Below, piece by piece: positions 55,898-63,482 of a stretch of 64,000 bases of DNA; position 1 is the stretch's first letter, and each line of letters starts with the position of its first letter. The translations under genes and the position numbers were made by a program. Source of the stretch: Thiocapsa rosea (GTDB taxonomy: Bacteria; Pseudomonadota; Gammaproteobacteria; Chromatiales; Chromatiaceae); the NCBI RefSeq assembly GCF_003634315.1, contig NZ_RBXL01000001.1:5002501-5066500 (forward strand), in the 5' to 3' direction. Under the pieces are notes generated by a model. That model did not search any database and was not told the DNA's origin. It was given only the letters and a program-made list of their open reading frames with translations.

Positions 55898-55944
55898 GCC
55901 TAAAGCGGCGCCTTTGGCGCGTTTGCTCTTGGCGTGTGTTAGGT
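55898..55944 (-). other. Short attC-like site
   Basis: Minus strand ACCTAAC (55938-55944) and a degenerate partner TTTAGGC (55898-55904) enclose arms with GGCGC palindromes. It follows the stop of the tail-collar-like gene by about 30 bases. The partner end is off consensus. Confidence 0.45.
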
Positions 55945-56436
55945 GCCTCTCGTCATTTGACGCCAAACACACGTCAGCCCCTCGTCTCCGTTCGTATGTC
56001 GTTTTGTTTCTTCATGCAATACAGCATCGTTAAGTACGGTGGGTATAACGGTATTGGATCAGACCGCGCCTCAACCGTACTCTCGGTTTGGAAATTCTTT
56101 CCCAATGGACCGACGGTATCCCTATTACTCGCTTGTGCCCATCCAGTGGCGGGGCCAGCGATTTCCTTGGGGAAAACAATGGTGTGTGTATGAGACGGCA
56201 AATTCTGCGGTTTCAGCGCAAAGCTATCTAAGCCTCTTAACTCACGAAATTTAAGATCCCTTGTCTTTGTTCCGCTTTCCAGGGTCGCCTGTCCCATTCC
56301 AAATATTACGCGCCCGGCTGCAGGCATGAATGGTGCCCACCCGCCAGGGCATTCTTCTTCGTTAAAGGCAATAACGGCTCCCGCAGGGACCCCGCCTGCT
56401 AATTCCTGGAAGCGTGGCTTAAGATATAGCCACCAC

Positions 56437-58307
56437 GGCCTTGATCATCGGTTGGTCCAAAACCGCGTGTTTCGGTAGGCGATCAAGCATCCTGAAGGAG
56501 TGGCAGGAGCGCCGGGGAGGCGTACCCTTGGAAGTGCAAACTGACCGAGGGAAACGCCGTTGTCCGATGCTCCTGCCTGTGTCGACTCTAGTGCAGATCG
56601 ACGCCCCACGCCAATCCACGATCGCTTGGATCGCGCCAAGCACCTGCATGCGGTGGCGCAAGCCCAGCAGGATGGGCAGAGTCAACGCGCGGCGGTCAGC
56701 GGCGCCGGCGTGGCGCGCAGCACCCTGCGTCACTGGAACGCGTCCCCTGCGCCATCGGCGCCGGCGGCGCTGTCGGCCTTCGTCGAGACGCCCGAGGGCG
56801 TGGTGTGGCTGCGCCGGATCCTGGTTGCCGCGCACTGGAGCATCGGCGAGCAGGGCGGCGCGGGCGTGCGCGTGGTCTGCGATTTTCTCGAGCGCAGTGG
56901 GCTGTCGGCATTCATCGGCGCCTCCTACGGTGCGCAGCAGGCGTTCCATGCCGGCTTGGAGGAGCAGATCGTCACCGCCGCCACCGAACTGCGCGGGACG
57001 CTGGCCCAAGCCATGCCCCATCGCACACTGAGCATCGCCGAAGATGAGACGTGGAAAGACGGCATGCGTTTGGTGGGCATCGATGCGGTCTCGAACTTCA
57101 TCCTGCTCGAGCACAGGAGCGATGAGCGCTCGGCGGCGGCCTGGACACGGGCGCTCGAGGGTGGACTCGAGGGGCTGAATGTCACGGTGGTGCAAGGCAC
57201 CAGCGATGAGGCCAAGGGGCTGTTGGCGCATGTCGAGCGTGATCTGGGCGCACACCATGCCACGGACCTGTTTCATCTGCAGCATGAGGTCAGCCAGGCG
57301 ATGAGTCTGTCGCTGAAGCGCGCCGAGCAACAGGCCGAGACGGCGGAGACCGAGGCGAAGGCGCGCTGGCAAGACGAATGCGCCGCCGAGCAGGCCTATC
57401 ATCGGCGCCGCCACGGCCCCGGGCGCCCGCCGGCGTTCGCCGCGCGCATCGACGAGGCGCTGAGCGCTTACGTCCAAGCCAGCCTTGCGCGCGAGCAGGC
57501 CCACGCGCACCGCGCCGAGGCCAAAGCCCTGATCGGTGCGTTCAGCGAGGTCGATCATCCCTACGAGATCCAACAGGGACAGGCGCAAACCCCCGAGCAG
57601 TTGGAGGCGCGTCTGGGAACGCTGTTTGCGCGCCTGGAGGCGATCGCCGAGGAAGCGGATCTTTCCGAGCGTCTCTGCGCACATCTGGCCAAGGCGAAGC
57701 GCCTGACTCAAAGCCTCGTCGCCACGCTGACCTTCTTCTTCATGATGGTCAACACCCGGGTGCAGGCGCTGGACCTGGCACCGGCCATCGAGCAGGCGAT
57801 GCTCGACGATCTGATCCCGGCGCTTTATCTGGAGCGCGTCGCCGCACGCAGCACCCGCGCCGAGCCCCGTCATCGACTCCGAGCACTGAGTGCGCAGCGT
57901 CTCGCCCCGCTGAGGCAGCCCTCGCACCCGATCCAGTCGCTGGATCCGCAGACCCGTCACCATCTCGAGCAGGTCGCCGGGGAGTGTGCCGATCTGTTCC
58001 AGCGCAGCAGCTCCTGTGTCGAGGGACGCAACGGCTTCCTCGCGCTCTATCAGCACGGGCATCACCGACTCAGTCCGCGCAAGCAGCAGGTCTTGACCGC
58101 CCTGCACAACTTTGCGATCAAGCGGCCCGACGGCACCACGGCCGCCGAGCGCTTCTTCGCTCAACCCCACCCATCCTTGTTCGAGCAGGTGCTCGAGCGC
58201 ATGCCCTGGCCCGCCCGACCGGCCCGACGACGACCGCGCCCGGCAAGGCAGCCTTACCTCGTTCCTGTGGCGGCTTAGCAACAGTGGACCAATCGATGAT
58301 CAAGGCC
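56437..58307 (+). mobile_element. DUF6399-type insertion sequence, copy 5 (1,871 bp)
   Basis: Same ends as copies 1-4. The duplicated octamer is GCCACCAC at 56429-56436 and 58308-58315. It disrupts the membrane-anchored collar-like gene. Confidence 0.95.
56560..58278 (+). CDS. DUF6399-type transposase, IS copy 5
   Basis: Intact 572-residue frame with the same translation as copies 2, 3 and 4. Confidence 0.85.
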   Translation: MSDAPACVDSSADRRPTPIHDRLDRAKHLHAVAQAQQDGQSQRAAVSGAGVARSTLRHWNASPAPSAPAALSAFVETPEGVVWLRRILVAAHWSIGEQGGAGVRVVCDFLERSGLSAFIGASYGAQQAFHAGLEEQIVTAATELRGTLAQAMPHRTLSIAEDETWKDGMRLVGIDAVSNFILLEHRSDERSAAAWTRALEGGLEGLNVTVVQGTSDEAKGLLAHVERDLGAHHATDLFHLQHEVSQAMSLSLKRAEQQAETAETEAKARWQDECAAEQAYHRRRHGPGRPPAFAARIDEALSAYVQASLAREQAHAHRAEAKALIGAFSEVDHPYEIQQGQAQTPEQLEARLGTLFARLEAIAEEADLSERLCAHLAKAKRLTQSLVATLTFFFMMVNTRVQALDLAPAIEQAMLDDLIPALYLERVAARSTRAEPRHRLRALSAQRLAPLRQPSHPIQSLDPQTRHHLEQVAGECADLFQRSSSCVEGRNGFLALYQHGHHRLSPRKQQVLTALHNFAIKRPDGTTAAERFFAQPHPSLFEQVLERMPWPARPARRRPRPARQPYLVPVAA

Positions 58308-58500
58308 GCCACCACCCAGTAGCCGCAAATACCAAGGCAAAAACGATGAAGCCGACTAACCATGTTGCTGCTCGCTTGGTTAGTTCTTCCTTGAACCCCC
58401 GGAAAAGCCGATCAAGCTCGGACGTCTTCTCGGACTCAATCATTTTTCGGGCCCTCGGTATGTTGTCTTTTTGACATCGAATCGGATAAGGGTGGGATGC

Positions 58501-58558
58501 GCCTAACGTTTGAGTTTATCCGCCGCCGAAGGCGGTCGGCTGGAACGAAGGGTGGGGC
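58501..58558 (-). other. attC site, 58 bp
   Basis: Minus strand: GCCCCACCC...GTTAGGC, with the common inner arms TTCGTTCCAGCCGA and CTCAAACG around a CCGCC..GGCGG stem. R' is perfect; the R'' end is degenerate (CCCC for CTAA). It follows the stop of the 215-residue gene by seven bases. Confidence 0.8.
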
Positions 58559-58565
58559 TTCATAC

Positions 58566-59213
58566 TTATCGGACCTCGAAAGAGACGGAGACCTGCTGGT
58601 TTACTTGCGCAGGAGGACATTTGACCGAGCCGAACTGGGGAGAACAATTCGTGGCTCCGGATGGACCAGCGGCGATGGCAAAGATGCGATAGGTGGAGCT
58701 GTACGGGAACTGGCTCACGCTGACGACTTCCTGACTCTTGTACTCACGATAAGCGCTGGAGGCTGAGTCGACCGTCAGAATCTCGAACGAAATCTCGTAG
58801 GGAGATGTAGAGAATGGCAGAGCGAATTCCTCGACGGGTAAGTTCGAACGAGCTTGTGTCCAAACGGTGCGGCTAGGGTACGAGATAGCCCGCCCGTTGA
58901 TGCGCAGTACCACGCGCGCGTTTGAACCATCAAGGCCCTCGATTCCGGTGAGCCTAAGCCATCTTTGTGTGGGCTGCGGTGGGGCTGCGGCGATGGTCTG
59001 CAGGCGCTTGTACTCACTGGCAGGAACCGCGGTGTAGTCGATTAGCCTCAGCGCACCCTGATAGGTGGCGAGTCCTGCCGTAAACCCCACAAGCAATGCG
59101 CCAAGAAAGAAGACTGCGGGATGGTTCTCGACACGCTCGCGCAGCTTCGTCGTGGGCTTCGGCTCCGCAGATGCAGGGGTATTGCTTGGAGGCGTTGCGG
59201 TCGTCTCGGTCAT
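58566..59213 (-). CDS. Membrane-anchored cassette protein, unknown
   Basis: GGAG precedes ATG 59213. The 215-residue product has a proline/threonine-rich cytoplasmic start, one membrane span (V-F-F-L-G-A-L-L-V-G-F-T-A-G-L) and an exported beta-rich domain (L-R-L-T-G-I-E-G-L-D-G, R-I-N-G-R-A-I-S-Y-P-S) with two Cys near the end. No family is recognised. It sits between two attC sites, so it is a complete cassette. Confidence 0.65.
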   Translation of the reverse strand: MTETTATPPSNTPASAEPKPTTKLRERVENHPAVFFLGALLVGFTAGLATYQGALRLIDYTAVPASEYKRLQTIAAAPPQPTQRWLRLTGIEGLDGSNARVVLRINGRAISYPSRTVWTQARSNLPVEEFALPFSTSPYEISFEILTVDSASSAYREYKSQEVVSVSQFPYSSTYRIFAIAAGPSGATNCSPQFGSVKCPPAQVNQQVSVSFEVR

Positions 59214-59248
59214 GCATCTTCTCCGGACGGCGGACCGTGAGTCATGAG

Positions 59249-59311
59249 GCCCAACGCTGCAAATCGGCCGCGCGCTCCTTTCGCGCGTCGGCTGGATTTG
59301 ACTTGTTAGGC
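59249..59311 (-). other. attC site, 63 bp
   Basis: Minus strand GCCTAAC (59305-59311) and GTTGGGC (59249-59255), with inner arms CAAATCCAGCCGA and CGGCCGATTTG and a GCGCG hairpin. It fits the RYYYAAC/GTTRRRY rule. The TAA inside GCCTAAC is the stop codon of the preceding gene, a hallmark of integron cassettes. Confidence 0.9.
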
Positions 59312-59632
59312 GTTTTTGAATAGATAATCTAATTCAGCCTGCGCAACGCTATGAACCTCTATTAGTGTTGTTCCTTTATGTTGAATGGTGCAGATTTTTA
59401 TTACCCTACCGCCTTCCCATTCTTCCTTGGCGTAAATGCAAGTAGACCTTCTTCGTGCTGAGGGGTTGTATTTATTGTTGCCTTCGAACTGATTGATCTT
59501 TCTATCTTTGATAACAGTAATTAAGGCTTGCTCATCATCTTCACCACGATCAAAGACTACAGTCGCGAATTGCTGGCTTGAATGAACTTCAAAGTCAATC
59601 TCTTCATATTCGATTTCTTTCAATATTGCCAT
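59306..59632 (-). CDS. Cassette protein, unknown
   Basis: ATG 59632 has AAGGA seven bases upstream and gives 108 residues (I-E-Y-E-E-I-D-F-E-V, then S-A-R-R-R-S-T-C-I-Y-A-K-E-E-W). Acidic, single-domain, no known family. Its stop lies in the attC core, confirming a cassette. Confidence 0.65.
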   Translation of the reverse strand: MAILKEIEYEEIDFEVHSSQQFATVVFDRGEDDEQALITVIKDRKINQFEGNNKYNPSARRRSTCIYAKEEWEGGRVIKICTIQHKGTTLIEVHSVAQAELDYLFKNA

Positions 59633-59659
59633 GTTTATATCCTTGTCCAATCTTCAGGG

Positions 59660-60040
59660 GTGAGGAATTATATTTGCTGTCTTTCGCACTTAACGTGTTC
59701 TGGAGTGCTCGCATCGCCTCGCGTGCTAGACGGCAAGCAGTCTAGTACACAGGGAGCCTACACGCGAGATCTGGATGATGCACAAGGCAGGGTCCTGTCC
59801 TCGCCGTGTGGGACTAGGACAGGCTTCCGAGGGTCTCGGGCGTCAGGGCGAGCCGCAGACCTCCGAGGCTATTCGGGTGCTGAGTGCCTGGAGCCTTGTG
59901 CCCAGTGCTTGGAGCCTGGAGCCGAGTGCCTAGCCCCTAGCCCCTAGCCCCTAGCCCCTAGCGCCTAGCGCCTAGCGCCTGACCCCCAGAATGCGGCGGG
60001 CCAAAGACGACTTGTCGATTAGCTCATGCGAAAGTATGCA
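59660..60040. repeat. Degenerate heptad repeats around 49 bp of perfect units
   Basis: Seven tandem 7-bp units lie at 59929-59977: CCTAGCC four times, then CCTAGCG three times. The preceding 100 bases contain decayed versions (GAGTGCCTGGAGCC and similar). No gene is seen in this gap of about 380 bases. Similar text recurs near 36330, 61300 and 63640. Confidence 0.75.
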
Positions 60041-60061
60041 GGATGGATGTTCAACTAGCCG

Positions 60062-60502
60062 CTACTCCGGATCTAGAGGAATCGTTAAGGCGATATCGTT
60101 GCCATGACCAATGCGCTGCCAAGCATCTCGAAACTCAGGTCTGTCATATGCATTCGGTTGAAGCCAATACGACACCCGACCATCTTTGTCGCCGCGATGA
60201 GCTAATGCCCTTACCTCTTCGGGAAGTAGAATGAATGCACCGGGCTCTTTGGCGACATTGTTGACAACAATCCAAAAATCCCCCATAACTTTCTCAAGGC
60301 TGCCCCCAATAGGCACAGGATTTCGTTTCGACAACGCTTTTACTTGGACACCGATAAAACGAGTGCCGTCCTTATTGTAGGCCACCACGTCTATGCCTCG
60401 CGCATTTCGAGCGGTGGGCATAACATTCCACCCCAAGCGCGATAGCTTATAGCAAGCGAAGTACAAGCCTATGTTTCCAGTTATCTGCGATTCGAGCTTC
60501 AT
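60062..60502 (-). CDS. PD-(D/E)xK-like nuclease-fold protein
   Basis: ATG 60502 gives 146 residues. The core M-P-T-A-R-N-A-R-G-I-D-V-V-A-Y, then F-I-G-V-Q-V-K-A, is a nuclease-fold site (Asp, then Q/E-x-K). Lys96-type basic residues and A-L-S-K-R-N-P-V-P-I-G-G follow. Proteins of this kind include Holliday-junction- and restriction-type enzymes. The start lies 45 bases after the stop of the HhH-type gene, so the two form one cassette or operon. Confidence 0.6.
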   Translation of the reverse strand: MKLESQITGNIGLYFACYKLSRLGWNVMPTARNARGIDVVAYNKDGTRFIGVQVKALSKRNPVPIGGSLEKVMGDFWIVVNNVAKEPGAFILLPEEVRALAHRGDKDGRVSYWLQPNAYDRPEFRDAWQRIGHGNDIALTIPLDPE

Positions 60503-60545
60503 ACCCGCTTCTCGACGCGTTGTAGACGAACGCCAGCACGCATGG

Positions 60546-61109
60546 CTAGGTTGGCTTCTCCGGGCCTTGAAAGCATCTTGCAATATCCTCTTCAAGCTGT
60601 AATGCGCTTGACCGTCCCCAAAGAAAACGATCTTTATCGCGGAGAGAAAGACCTTCTGGACCAGCGGCGCTCACGGCATCGCGAAATAGTTCATAGTGCT
60701 GCCAAACCTTTTCAAACTTGCTCCAGTTAATCAATCGATGGAAGTCGCCGAGTTGATCGCAAGCTCTTATGTCATAAACGGTGAATGTAGCTGGCCAGAG
60801 TACCGTCAAGATGGCTGAGGCCATGGGCAATTGAAAGCCCCAGTCTTCCATCAAAATGCGAAGCCGCTCTCTTGGAAGCTGAGCGCTGAACAACGAACTC
60901 GAAAGTGAGCCAACAATGTTGTCGAGGCTGTCTGTCTTCGTTTTCGCAAGGAGCCTTCGTGCTATCAATCCTTTGGCCCGGTTAGCTTTCCAGACAACGA
61001 TTGCGAAAAAATCGAAAGCAGAAAGATAGCCCTGTCGATGAAACCGATCGTGGACGTCCACGAAAAGATAAGTTTCCAGGTCATAGTACCGGAGGAAGTC
61101 AACGGCCAT
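60546..61109 (-). CDS. Helix-hairpin-helix (DNA-glycosylase-like) protein
   Basis: ATG 61109 gives 187 residues. P-M-A-S-A-I-L-T-V-L-W-P-A-T-F-T-V-Y-D-I-R-A, near residue 105, matches the helix-hairpin-helix and catalytic-Asp layout of DNA-glycosylase-like proteins. The N-terminus is helical (Y-D-L-E-T-Y-L-F-V-D-V-H-D-R-F). Its role is unknown. The following nuclease-fold gene makes a DNA-cutting or sensing pair plausible. Confidence 0.55.
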   Translation of the reverse strand: MAVDFLRYYDLETYLFVDVHDRFHRQGYLSAFDFFAIVVWKANRAKGLIARRLLAKTKTDSLDNIVGSLSSSLFSAQLPRERLRILMEDWGFQLPMASAILTVLWPATFTVYDIRACDQLGDFHRLINWSKFEKVWQHYELFRDAVSAAGPEGLSLRDKDRFLWGRSSALQLEEDIARCFQGPEKPT

Positions 61110-61393
61110 ATAAAGTCGGCTGGTCAGTTGTAACGTCACTTTGCCAGATTGCGTCCGCCAGCTCACACACGAGACAGCCCACAATCGAGACCGAGCTTAG
61201 CGCACGGATGACCCAAGTCAACACGGTCCGATCACGTTATTTGGTGCCTAAGACCCAAAGTGCTGGGACTCAAGACCGAGAGGGTGCCTGCGCCGCTAGT
61301 GGCGTCAAGGCACTAGGTTCTAGGAATCTGGCTCTTTCTGAGCATCGAGCCGAGTCCTGGAGCCTCGCCGCTGGCGCTTCGGTTGAGGAAGGG

Positions 61394-61400
61394 GTTAGGC
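61394..61400 (-). other. attC-like core (partial)
   Basis: Minus strand GCCTAAC overlaps the stop codon of the gene ending at 61395, as in cassettes. Inner arms TCAACCG and CGGCTCGA follow within 55 bases, but no clear GTTRRRY partner is seen. Confidence 0.4.
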
Positions 61401-62021
61401 CGCATCCGTGTTGACCTTGATGACAAGGCAAGCCTCCGCCAGAACCTCTGGCGATTGCGACCAGCCAGTACGCAGCATGGCAGCGCCGACGAGTGAATAT
61501 ACCTGTGTGCTACACACTACTGCATTGATTAAAGAAGGATTCGGTAGCGCTTGGATGAAGGCTTCCCCTGCAGCCTGCGCATCGGCGACGTGCGTGGACG
61601 CCTTACTCTTTCCGGATACGAACGCCTCCCATATAAACAGACCAGACTGAGCGTTCCTGAAAGCCTCCCAGCCCAGATACCCGACTTGGGGTGACTTGAG
61701 CGAGGCACGAATAGCGCGCAATACCCACGCAACCTGAACGAGGCCGGTCGTCAGAGCGCCGCACCCAGCGCCTGCGCTCCAGGGACGACTTCCCTCGCCG
61801 GGACGTGCGCGGGTCAGTTCAAGCTCACCTTCGGTTAACGGAACGAACAACGGGCACTCGAAGCCAAGCGCTACAGGTCGGTTGCTGTTCAGTGCGGCTG
61901 CTACAGAAGCCGCAAGCGTGGACGGCTCCAGTCCTGACTGTCCATCTGATGACCACCAGCCGAAGTTACCGGCAGTGACTGAACCAATATCAGCGCAGGC
62001 AGTGAGGAGGAGTTTGGTCAT
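61395..62021 (-). CDS. Conserved hypothetical cassette protein
   Basis: ATG 62021 starts three bases after the attC above it. The 208-residue product begins L-L-L-T-A-C-A-D-I-G-S and contains G-F-E-C-P-L-F-V-P-L and G-E-G-S-R-P-W-S-A-G-A-G. A distant likeness to DUF429 (RNase H-like, acidic first strand, G-F/I-D/E-x-P-L) is possible. No nearer family is known. Confidence 0.55.
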   Translation of the reverse strand: MTKLLLTACADIGSVTAGNFGWWSSDGQSGLEPSTLAASVAAALNSNRPVALGFECPLFVPLTEGELELTRARPGEGSRPWSAGAGCGALTTGLVQVAWVLRAIRASLKSPQVGYLGWEAFRNAQSGLFIWEAFVSGKSKASTHVADAQAAGEAFIQALPNPSLINAVVCSTQVYSLVGAAMLRTGWSQSPEVLAEACLVIKVNTDAA

Positions 62022-62024
62022 GCG

Positions 62025-62103
62025 ACCTAACGTCATGCTCAGCCGTCGGAAAAAGCAGAGCGAAGCGGCGCTTTTTGTGATCGGCTGGGGCTTCTTGTTG
62101 GCT
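62025..62103 (-). other. attC site, 79 bp
   Basis: Minus strand AGCCAAC (62097-62103) and GTTAGGT (62025-62031), inner arms CCCAGCCGA and TCGG..CGGCTGAG, centre AAAAAGC/GCTTTTT. It follows the stop of the KAP gene by six bases and precedes the next start by three. Typical attC. Confidence 0.85.
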
Positions 62104-62106
62104 GCA

Positions 62107-63414
62107 TTAACCCCATTGTGATATTTGCTCAATCTTGTCGTATATTTGCCCGAATCTATTGGAGCTATGGTGCCCCCAACCACTTCGCCAATGGCCTAAA
62201 TCTCTAGGGACCATACTTTCATTTGCGTCAACCAGCCCGGCACGTTTATATACATCCTCGGCAGACTCCCCTTCTTTCGTTCTCAGACCTCCACCAGTAA
62301 AGAAAAGAGAGAACCACCAATCGAGGTGTGAGTCGCCCATAGTACGTTTTAGAAAACCAACTGCATCGACTGGTTCCAGTTGCTTTTTGCCCAACGAGTG
62401 AAATACGTCAGGTGCGCCTACCCTAAATGCGGCCATTGTGACTGATCCCACTCCGAGACACCAAAGTAACCGGCCTTTATTATCTTCGGATGTCTCAAAC
62501 ATATGACCAAGCGTTCGAAATACTTCCTGTAACTGCCGAGGTGTTAGTCTTAACGCACCGAAAAGTTCCACCAAGTCTTCAAAACGTTCCTTATCAAGGC
62601 CCATGAAACAGATCCTTGACCCCTCACGCACCAGATAATATGTAACGTATTCTTCCGCTAACTTCACGTACCCCCTGGTAGATATTGGTGGCAACGTTAC
62701 TTCTCTATGCACGAATTTTCTGTAATATTCTTCAAAATCCAAATCATTACCAAATGCCGTCTTTGCGGAATTTTCAAGTTGCTGGCGATCAGCGGAAAGT
62801 ATAAAAATCGCTCCTTTTATGTCGAAAATATGCTTTATTGTTTCTAAATAAGATATGGCGTAGTCCGGTCTACACCTATCTAATTCATCTACAATAAACA
62901 AAGCTCTTGGGCTTGAGGAAGCAACTAGTCCACGGATGGCTTCCTTAAGGGATTTCATTGCCGCTCTTCTTCCTTCATAGATGGAAAAAGCATCCATCGG
63001 GACTCGTTCGTTTTCAAGACGCTCAACTTTTTTTTTCTCCGCTACCTCCCCTGCTGCGGCAGGGTCTATCCCGATAAATTTGTGTACAAGCTGAGAACCG
63101 ATTGCGGTTGCAAACCATCCAGAATCTCTCGCTGCTTCTATTAAGTCATCTGGGGCCTCCCCTTTCATCTGAACAGCTTTAGCTAAAGCAGAAACTACAG
63201 CAAACAAAGGATCACCGTTGTAATCGCTCTCCCAAGCATTCAACGAAACGACGAGAGGCTTGTCTTCCACCTCTTCTAGATAGGAACTCCACATCTTTAG
63301 AAATGTAGATTTCCCAGATCCGAACTTTGAACTCAAAGCAATAACTAAGCCGCCTTCTACAAAATTATGCTCTGTATCTATGAATTTTCCAAGCCGCTGG
63401 GAGAAATCGCGCAA
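62107..63414 (-). CDS. KAP-family P-loop NTPase (cassette gene)
   Basis: The 435-residue protein has Walker A F-G-S-G-K-S-T (31-37), Walker B with D-E-L-D (176-179) and D-R-C-R-P-D-Y-A, the KAP signature. KAP NTPases are membrane-linked proteins common in defence genes. The first start is TTG 63414. An ATG at 63482 opens M-T-Q-I-T-L-P-H-N-H-Y in another frame that would join if one base were added near 63437, so the N-terminus may be damaged. Base composition is AT-richer than the backbone. It is the first cassette of the visible array. Confidence 0.75.
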   Translation of the reverse strand: MRDFSQRLGKFIDTEHNFVEGGLVIALSSKFGSGKSTFLKMWSSYLEEVEDKPLVVSLNAWESDYNGDPLFAVVSALAKAVQMKGEAPDDLIEAARDSGWFATAIGSQLVHKFIGIDPAAAGEVAEKKKVERLENERVPMDAFSIYEGRRAAMKSLKEAIRGLVASSSPRALFIVDELDRCRPDYAISYLETIKHIFDIKGAIFILSADRQQLENSAKTAFGNDLDFEEYYRKFVHREVTLPPISTRGYVKLAEEYVTYYLVREGSRICFMGLDKERFEDLVELFGALRLTPRQLQEVFRTLGHMFETSEDNKGRLLWCLGVGSVTMAAFRVGAPDVFHSLGKKQLEPVDAVGFLKRTMGDSHLDWWFSLFFTGGGLRTKEGESAEDVYKRAGLVDANESMVPRDLGHWRSGWGHHSSNRFGQIYDKIEQISQWG

Positions 63415-63482
63415 ATCTAGGAGATCATCTTCAAATGTCGATATGTTCGTAATGATTATGAGGCAACGTGATCTGGGTCATA

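Larger units (their letters stand above)
55974..58443 (-). pseudogene. Membrane-anchored tail-collar-like protein, disrupted by IS copy 5
   Basis: ATG 58443 opens M-I-E-S-E-K-T-S-E-L-D-R and a single membrane span (V-G-F-I-V-F-A-L-V-F-A-A-T-G-W-W). Past the IS, 56428-55974 encodes a domain with A-V-I-A-F-N-E-E-E-C-P-G-G-W, G-R-V-I-F-G-M-G-Q-A-T, L-P-S-H-T-H-T-I-V and P-P-Y-L-T-M-L-Y-C-M-K, the pattern of phage tail-collar or fibre-tip domains. Joining gives 591 bases, 196 residues without a stop. A collar-type tip fixed to the cell membrane is unusual. Confidence 0.85.

Noticed and set aside
59253-62103. CRISPR array
   Set aside because: The repeated folds are attC sites of different length and sequence with whole genes between them, not regular short repeats and spacers.
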